A stretch of DNA of 64,000 bases, from contig JAPEIS010000006.1 of NCBI GenBank assembly GCA_029531795.1, positions 2,418,001 to 2,482,000 on the forward strand. The letters are read 5' to 3'. The DNA comes from Sclerotinia nivalis. Lineage: Eukaryota; Ascomycota; Leotiomycetes; Helotiales; Sclerotiniaceae. The first letter of the stretch is position 1. Every line of letters starts with the position of its first letter. A program made the translations under genes and the position numbers. Under the pieces are notes generated by a model. The model was not told the DNA's origin. It saw only the letters and a list, made by a program, of their open reading frames with translations, and made no database searches. Positions 57,821-64,000 of the stretch are shown here, one piece after another.

Positions 57821-59575
57821 ATCCCAACATGAAATATAGTAAGATTTTACCACTAGACTAGAAAGTTAGAACTAATAAACACATCACCATCTCACTTCAT
57901 CTCTAATCCTCAATTTAAACCCAATCCCTAATATCTCCATCTCTATCCCGACCCATAATTCTCTATCCAGGATACTTCACCAAAATTCACCCAACGCACA
58001 CCATCCCTACTATCTCCCTCAGCCTTCTAACCCCAGATCTTCCTATTACTCTTTAGTACACTATATAACCTCCTCCCCCTCTTTCCCACCCCGCCGCCGA
58101 AAACGCAACAGACCTAAATCGACATCCATCTAAGAAACTAACTGACTCACAATTTCTCCCACCTCAAAAAGTACAAACTTTTTCCACCTACCCTGATCTG
58201 ATTATTTCTACCCCAGGAGGAAAATCGATCTATTAATGTGAATTAGGATAGGAAGAAGAGTATAATAAAGGAAATGACAGCAATAACAATAATAATTCCT
58301 TCAACTCATTTCTCATTTCCTACAAACCAAAAAAAAGCAACAATAATAGTAACAAATTTGAAAGCACAATCCAACTCCTTAAAAAAAAGTAATAAAACCT
58401 TCCACCCATCTATAAATTCAAGCATAAAAAAACAAAAGGAAAGAAAAGAAGGAAGCAAAATCTCAATACCACACCCCAATCCCATAATCCCTGCCACAGC
58501 ATCGCATCATCCAGTCCAATAATCTATTAACAAAAGATCTCCCAAGTAAACCCGTTTAATACAGCCCAAGTAAGCCATTAAAATTCCATCTATTCACTAA
58601 ACCAAAATATAAAAATAATAACGAACTTATCCATCCCATTTTCCCAAAGCCTGCTTCATCCTCACCCTCACCCTCAACCACAACCACCACCAAAATCCCC
58701 CGCCAAATCCTCACTATCCAAAAAAGATTTACTCTACCTTCTACCCTTACAATCCTTCAATTTAATTACCCTCGCTATAATCCAACAATCTCCCCAACCA
58801 TCTCCCCAATTATCTCCCATCTTTCATCTTTCCCATACAAACATATACACAATCCCAACAACAATTCCTTTAAACAAACCATCGAACCCTCTCAGATCTC
58901 AATCTGTACGCCGCTCGAATAACACAGATATATGTATATATATACGCGAATAAACCAGGACTTATATACATAGTTTAAAAATTCCATCAGATGTAAAAGA
59001 AATCATCTTACTATTCACCATTCATCATTAATCAAAGATCAATACATACTATCACCACTAATCTATTTCCTATTTCCTAATTCCTATTTCCTAATTCCTA
59101 TTTCCTATCTCCTATCTATCCACTATCTAATATTCCCATCCATCCCCTCATCCCCCCATTCCCTCTTCAATTCCCATCCATCCATCCACCTTTTAAACCC
59201 CATCCTCCATTTTTGATACATACATACAAGACCAGCTTTGTTGTGTACTAGGTATTTCCATCCCCATCCGCATTCCCATTTTCCTTCCACATCCTTCCTT
59301 CCACATATGAGTACAAACCCCCACCCCAAAACACCCAAAACACCCCGCTAAACCGCAAATAAGTGCAAGTAGCTTTCCCCCAAAATGCCAAGATATCATT
59401 CCATCCGCTGTATCATTCACCCATCTCTTCTTATTATCATCACTTGTAGTTTTACAATCCTCCAATCGTCGTCCAATCGTTATATATACACACACACACA
59501 CAAACCTATTCATACACTTTCTCTCCCCAACCCCCAATTCTATTTTCCCTCTTATTCTCCCACCCCATCGATCCC
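57821..59575. other. Gene-free, C/A-rich tract downstream of the CBM48-like gene
   Basis: Rich in CATCC, TTCCTAATTCC and ACACAC runs (59067-59115 CTATTTCCTAATTC units; 59490-59505 ACAC). It probably contains the 3' UTR of the minus-strand gene ending at 59576. The frames at 59123-59769 are shadows or low-complexity. Confidence 0.5.
59067..59120. repeat. CCTATTTCCTAATT minisatellite
   Basis: Five or more units of TTCCTA with alternating ATTTCC and ATTCC spacing, decaying to CTATCTCCTATCTATCC. Confidence 0.75.
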
Positions 59576-61616
59576 TCATTTATCACGAATAGTATCACCC
59601 AAATACCCCATATCGTCCAAAAAATCCGCCAATGCACTTCCCTCCCCACCCTCACTTTCCTTAATTCCCTCCACCAATCCCGAATCTCTCGGATAAGTAT
59701 CATTACTAGTCGTTCTCGATAACAAACTCGAAGCTTTGCGAATAGTTTGTTCCGATGCAATATCTTCATCCGGTAAACTATATCCTATAAATTTTCTTCT
59801 CTCAACCTCTGAAATCATTGGGTTGTATGTAAAAGTATCGGCAGTTTCTTCATTGATATCACTTTCATCATATGAATCGAACATTGATGAAGTATCACTG
59901 AAGCCGAAATGACTATCGGTTGGAGAAGTAAGAGCTGTTGAGATGGTTGAAACGGAGAAGTGAGATCTTGGTAGTGTTAAAGAGAGATTTGGAGGAAGCG
60001 GTGATGAAAATGATGACGTAAATGCATCATCTGGAAGTTGTGGAAGTGGTTTGGAAGTATCAAAAGTTGGTGATGGTTGTCGACGAGATGGTGTTGGAGA
60101 TAATTGAGTAATACTGTTGTTATTTTCAAAGACCAATTCTTTAAATTGTGTGGCAAAGTTATCATCATCTTCATATTCTTCGGAAATTTCTTCGGGTATA
60201 CCGAGAGTTATGAGGTTATCATGAACAGAATCGTGCGCTCTGGTAAAAGATGATGTTCTTGAAATTGGTTCGGAGTTGGCTGGGCTAATTTGATGAATAG
60301 TATTCGAGTTTGATGAACAACTTCGTAAGGTAGCTTGACTGGTATCAGGCTCAGATGATCGTCTTGTAGCAGCTTGGTCAGCTGGTGATGAAGATCGTGA
60401 TCGACGTCCCGAAAAAAGTTTTGTTGCCCAACCAAGCTTTCCATCTTTTGACCGATGGCATGGCTTTTCTGCATGTGATGATGATAATGAAACAGATCGT
60501 GTAACATCTGGTTTTGATGGAGGAGCACGAGGAGTCATGAATTTATCCGCAGGATTCATTGTTTTGCCTTCTGTAATATTTACAGAATCTACGGAACCAC
60601 TTCGAAGTCTTGGTGTTGAGACTTCGATTGGTACCCAAAGAATATTGACTGGTTGACCTGGCATATAAGGACAAGTGGTAGTGGAAGGTATGGCAGTGTC
60701 ATGAACTTCGATACCATCATCAATCTCATACTATATAAAATTGTGAGTATTTCATCTCAATGCTTAGGCAATAAACATACATAGTAGTAATATGTTGAAG
60801 CCATTTTTAAACCACCAGTTCTTTTAATGGAACCATTTCCATCGCCATCACAGATAATATCATTAAATGTGTGGCAACCTCGCCATTGCTCACGAGAGCG
60901 TCTTGAATCTCTCTCCATTGGATATCGTTTAGTGAAATTATCCCAAGATCCAACAAGTTGAACTGATTGTGTTCTAGGCGTTGCTTGACTAAAAAGATTG
61001 TAAAAATTAGTTGTTATGATTAAAATGATTTCTTCATGATGTGAACAAAATGATCTCTTATATCTAAATACATTCCAACTATCATCGAGATCATCGAGCT
61101 CGATGATCTCGATAGACTTTGGCAATATCCATCTCCTATCTTGGCGAAGCAGGGAACCACAAAGTTTGACTAGAGTTGCGGCCGTTCCCGAAGTTTCAAA
61201 AGACAATATGGTATTAGTGAAAGCATGTGCATAATAAACTTCATTGTCCATGCCTATGACGAAATACATAGTGATAAAAGGTTCTGTAAATAGAAGATGC
61301 ATCATCTAGAGACTCAAGATAAGATGAACATTTTTGTCTTAAACTGAAACAGACTATACCTCTGAGGACTACAATGACTATTGATTCCAGACTTGATTGG
61401 TAAACTTTTCCAAATCTCTTGGTAATGTATGAAGCAAAGGTAATGAACGGTCCCAAGGTTATCAAGAAACAAAGTTTCTTTCAATTCAATGGTTGCCTCA
61501 ATGGATGACCAATGCGCATGTAAGAACAGAACACGTGATAAGATATTCAATTTGAGCTTAGGGAAGAAATGAAAACATTCAACTCACAACATGAAAGTAA
61601 TTAGAGTAGTATCCAT
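59576..61616 (-). CDS. CBM48/E-set-like protein with long disordered tail, three exons
   Basis: Exons 61616-61588, 60988-60781 and 60730-59576 give 463 codons plus stop. The N-terminus reads MDTTLITFMF then QATPRTQSVQLVGSWDNFTK, RSREQWRGCHTFNDIIC and GGLKMASTYYYYYEIDDGIE, a glycogen-binding-like Ig fold (CBM48 type, as in AMPK beta subunits). PYMPGQPVNILWVPIEV ends the domain. The remaining 330 residues are Ser/Thr/Pro-rich and disordered, with acidic stretches (EEISEEYEDDDN) and a short C-terminal helix ALADFLDDMGYLGDTIRDK. Probably a regulatory or scaffold protein. The exact function is unknown. The first intron as modelled is 599 nt, ten times longer than others here, and holds protein-like open frames on the same strand, so the 5' end may be more complex. 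No catalytic motif. Confidence 0.75.
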
Positions 61617-63879
61617 GACGTCGAATAATTGGAGAAGAAATAGAGTGGGTTGAATGAATTAAAGTTTTTGAGGAAACTTCAACGGCTTGTAGAGTGGTGC
61701 ATCGTTTGGGTCAGTGGATTTGCGAAGGGATTGAAAGAATCCAGATCTGAAGGTTTCTCTGATATTACAATACGTATGAAATATCTTGTGAGATTTAGAT
61801 TTCCATCCAATTTGAATCCTTTGATGTTCGTTCTGGTGATATAAGAACTTAAATTTCTCCTCTAATGAATTTCGATGGGAGTTTTCTTAAAACTGCGGAG
61901 CCGCGTTGACAGGACTGGTATGGTATGAAGTATGTCCGTGGTTAAGAATGAAGGAGCGGCGGAGATGAGAACCGAGATTGTACTGCTGATGTATGATTGA
62001 ATGATTTGATTGAAATGACATTGAAATGTTGTATAGTACAAAAGGTTTGTCGAAGGAGAAATCGTATATAAAAAGAATGAAAAGTAAAAATGGGAAAGAT
62101 CAATTGATAGAAAACGCCCCGATTCGGAAATTGCGTTAAAAATCAGGGATTTAATGGGATAATGGAGAGTATTTGGGGTATAAAATGAATGTATGCATTA
62201 AAAAAGATATCCATAGATGAAAAGATAGGATATATCTTTATTAGTATGGAGCATCAACGAATTTGTCCATAGGTAGTTTTGAGCTGTGGATAACTAGTTA
62301 ACGGGTGGATGCGCCGAGCTGGGGTTTATTAGGTCATTTGGCACTTCAATCTCTTTTTTTTTGAACAATTTTGGGAATAGTTTCATGTTATTATTCAATA
62401 GTATAAAAGTCGTTTTTGATATGATTTGTTTTTTTTATTAATGTTTAATCATATATGATTAAAGAAATGTGAGAAAATATGAGTGTAGTCCTTGTACTTA
62501 CATATAAGTGGTTTTTTGTCTTAAAAAGGTGTGCCAGCCATGCATAGTGGCGCAGATATTCTCTTTCTAGAATTGAGGCTTGAAAGCTGGATAGATGGAT
62601 AGCTGGATAGCTGATGAAGGATTACTAGAATAGCGTAGATTCGTAGAACAGAACAACAATTCATCTACTCCGTACACCACTGAAACCGGTAATGGAGGCT
62701 TGCAGTCTTGCAGTCCTGCAGCACTTGTACATAATATATTTGATGATTATTGCATGAATTGAACCTGAATGAGAGCTCTTTCCCCTCAATGCCGTGTTAA
62801 TAATCTTTGGTACTCAGCTGGGCATTCCCTACCAAGGTTTTTTGCATGAATGTTTCGGGTGGATCTTAACTGTATGAATTTTATTACAGGCCGAGGATTC
62901 CGATGTTCTTTCCACTCTTGTTTCACTATCAATTGATGTCGGCGATCATTTTTGATGGAAAAGGCTTCATTATGCCTCTTTCCCTTTAGAGGTTGATGTC
63001 AGTATTCCAGATGGAAGGTGCTTATGTAGGTAGGTGGACCATTTTTGGTGAAGCGGGGTTTTCTTTTTCTCCGACTGTTTTGTCCTTGAGAAGGTGCAAT
63101 TGGTACTACTATGATACATACATCATCCATGAACTATGTGAAAATGATTGGATAAAACTTTTGAAAGATTGAGGAGATAAATGATGATTACTAGGTACTA
63201 CCATGGAACATGCGGTAATGTTCATGTAGAAGTTTGCTAAGGCATCATCTATGGGTTACTCTATGGGTTACTCTATGGGTTAACTCTATGGGTCACTCAA
63301 CCGGTCACTCAACCTATCTCGGCGCATCAAAATGTACTCTTACCCCTCCCTTTAACTACCAGATACAGACATTGCAGAATCTGTCAACACCAACTGAACG
63401 GGTACAGACAAACCATCGGCCAAAGCTTTTCTTTTTGCTCGTAATATCAGTTGCGATTGATGAACAAGTAAAAGATACAAAGATGATAGAAATAATGGAA
63501 TCGCCAGCCATGCAAAATACTAAATAGGAATTTGTATGTTCATGAACTTTTTGAGATTGATGTCCGAAATATTTGATGCGGAAGCGGCATCGTCCAATGG
63601 GAATTCCTCCACCATAATTCCTAGTAAGATATCCAATAGCTGAATTTTAATCCTTGTGGTTACTTTAGCATTATGCCAGATCTGGGCATTATAAGATTAG
63701 ATTGCAGGAATAAGCGAATCAAATTCTTCGAAACAAATGACATATTAATGTAAGTGGATTTGATTCGCCAAAATGACGGAAATATCCAGCCTTATCAATT
63801 AAAAAATGGCTAAATCTCGCCAATGCTTAATTCTGATCATCCAAAGGGATCTCTCCGGCTTCTTTTCATATCCAGTCAA
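61617..63879. other. Intergenic, right flank
   Basis: Contains the promoter of the CBM48-like gene (61.6-62.2 kb), AT-rich sequence to 62.5 kb, GGATAGCTGGATAGCTG words at 62590-62615, a TTGCAGTCTTGCAGTCCTGCAG triplet near 62699-62720 and the CTATGGGTTACT repeat at 63246-63312. No supported gene. Confidence 0.5.
63246..63312. repeat. CTATGGGTTACT 12-bp repeat
   Basis: Four units of CTATGGGTTACT (the third is GGGTTAACT) followed by two GGTCACTCAACC units. The translated frame here (63234-63527) is repeat-encoded and not a gene. Confidence 0.8.
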
Positions 63880-64000
63880 ATGAACATCATATCAAGAATT
63901 CGACACGATGTCATCAACAACCAGATATTCTCACCGACTTCTTCATCGATCAATCGACTCAATCAATCACCAACACAACTACACCATCTCTGTACACAGA
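63880..64000 (+). CDS. Possible start of a gene running off the right edge (3' partial)
   Basis: An ATG at 63880 opens a frame that stays open to the window end (about 40 codons): MNIISRIRHDVINNQ and onward, Ser/Asn/Gln-rich with Arg and no acidic residues except one Asp. That composition would suit a mitochondrial presequence. It is preceded by a promoter-like stretch. Too short to identify; it may be chance. Confidence 0.3.
   Translation, partial: MNIISRIRHDVINNQIFSPTSSSINRLNQSPTQLHHLCTQ

Noticed and set aside
63234..63527. 97-codon frame starting with WVTLWVTLWV
   Set aside because: Its N-terminal half is the translated CTATGGGTTACT repeat and the rest has no signature.

Overview
The window is nuclear DNA of a filamentous ascomycete. 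Most coding genes are broken by short introns (about 45-65 nt) with GTAAGT-type donors, CTAAC/CTAAT branch sites and YAG acceptors. The protein families are typical of Pezizomycotina (Zn2Cys6 regulator, LAMMER kinase, Aim3/Bbc1-like actin-patch protein, Sur2 hydroxylase). Base composition and protein style suggest Leotiomycetes, perhaps Sclerotiniaceae; that placement is inference, not a database result. I rebuilt the exons by hand. The joined models keep frame at every junction and match known family signatures.

Left part (1-17 kb): the 3' part of a carnosine N-methyltransferase-like gene (+); a disordered charged protein with three copies of a WERS motif (-); a five-exon DUF2235 alpha/beta hydrolase (-); an intronless APH-type kinase-like protein (+); a four-exon short-chain dehydrogenase (-); and, after about 3 kb without genes, a large Zn2Cys6 transcription factor (+).

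Middle (18-33 kb): a small tail-anchored-looking protein (-), followed directly in its own direction by a remarkable array of about 15 repeat units, each with the signals of a miniature spliceosomal intron; a conserved-looking fungal protein of unknown function (+); a long-form tRNase Z (-); a six-exon LAMMER kinase (-); and a four-exon sideroflexin (-).

Right part (33-64 kb): a gene-free tract with a tandem array of roughly 200-bp units (core GTTTTGTTGCAYATCTG plus the palindrome AAAAGTACTTTT); a four-exon Aim3/Bbc1-type gene (-); an intron-containing tRNA-Arg(UCG) (+); a five-exon TCTP gene (-); a two-exon Sur2 sphingoid C4-hydroxylase (+); more than 11 kb without recognisable genes, carrying a G-quadruplex-type heptamer repeat and many TATA-box modules; a three-exon CBM48/E-set-like protein (-); and possibly the first codons of a gene running off the right edge.

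The genes are mostly unrelated housekeeping functions: RNA processing (tRNase Z, tRNA-Arg), signalling to the splicing machinery (LAMMER kinases phosphorylate SR proteins in other eukaryotes), mitochondrial transport (sideroflexin), lipid metabolism (Sur2, SDR) and actin patches (Aim3/Bbc1). There is no sign of a secondary-metabolite cluster, transposon ORF or CRISPR array. The strongest candidates for undescribed biology are non-coding: the mini-intron array (about 18.65-20.24 kb), the 200-bp array (about 34.9-37.1 kb) and the TATA-module tract (about 50.5-57.8 kb).
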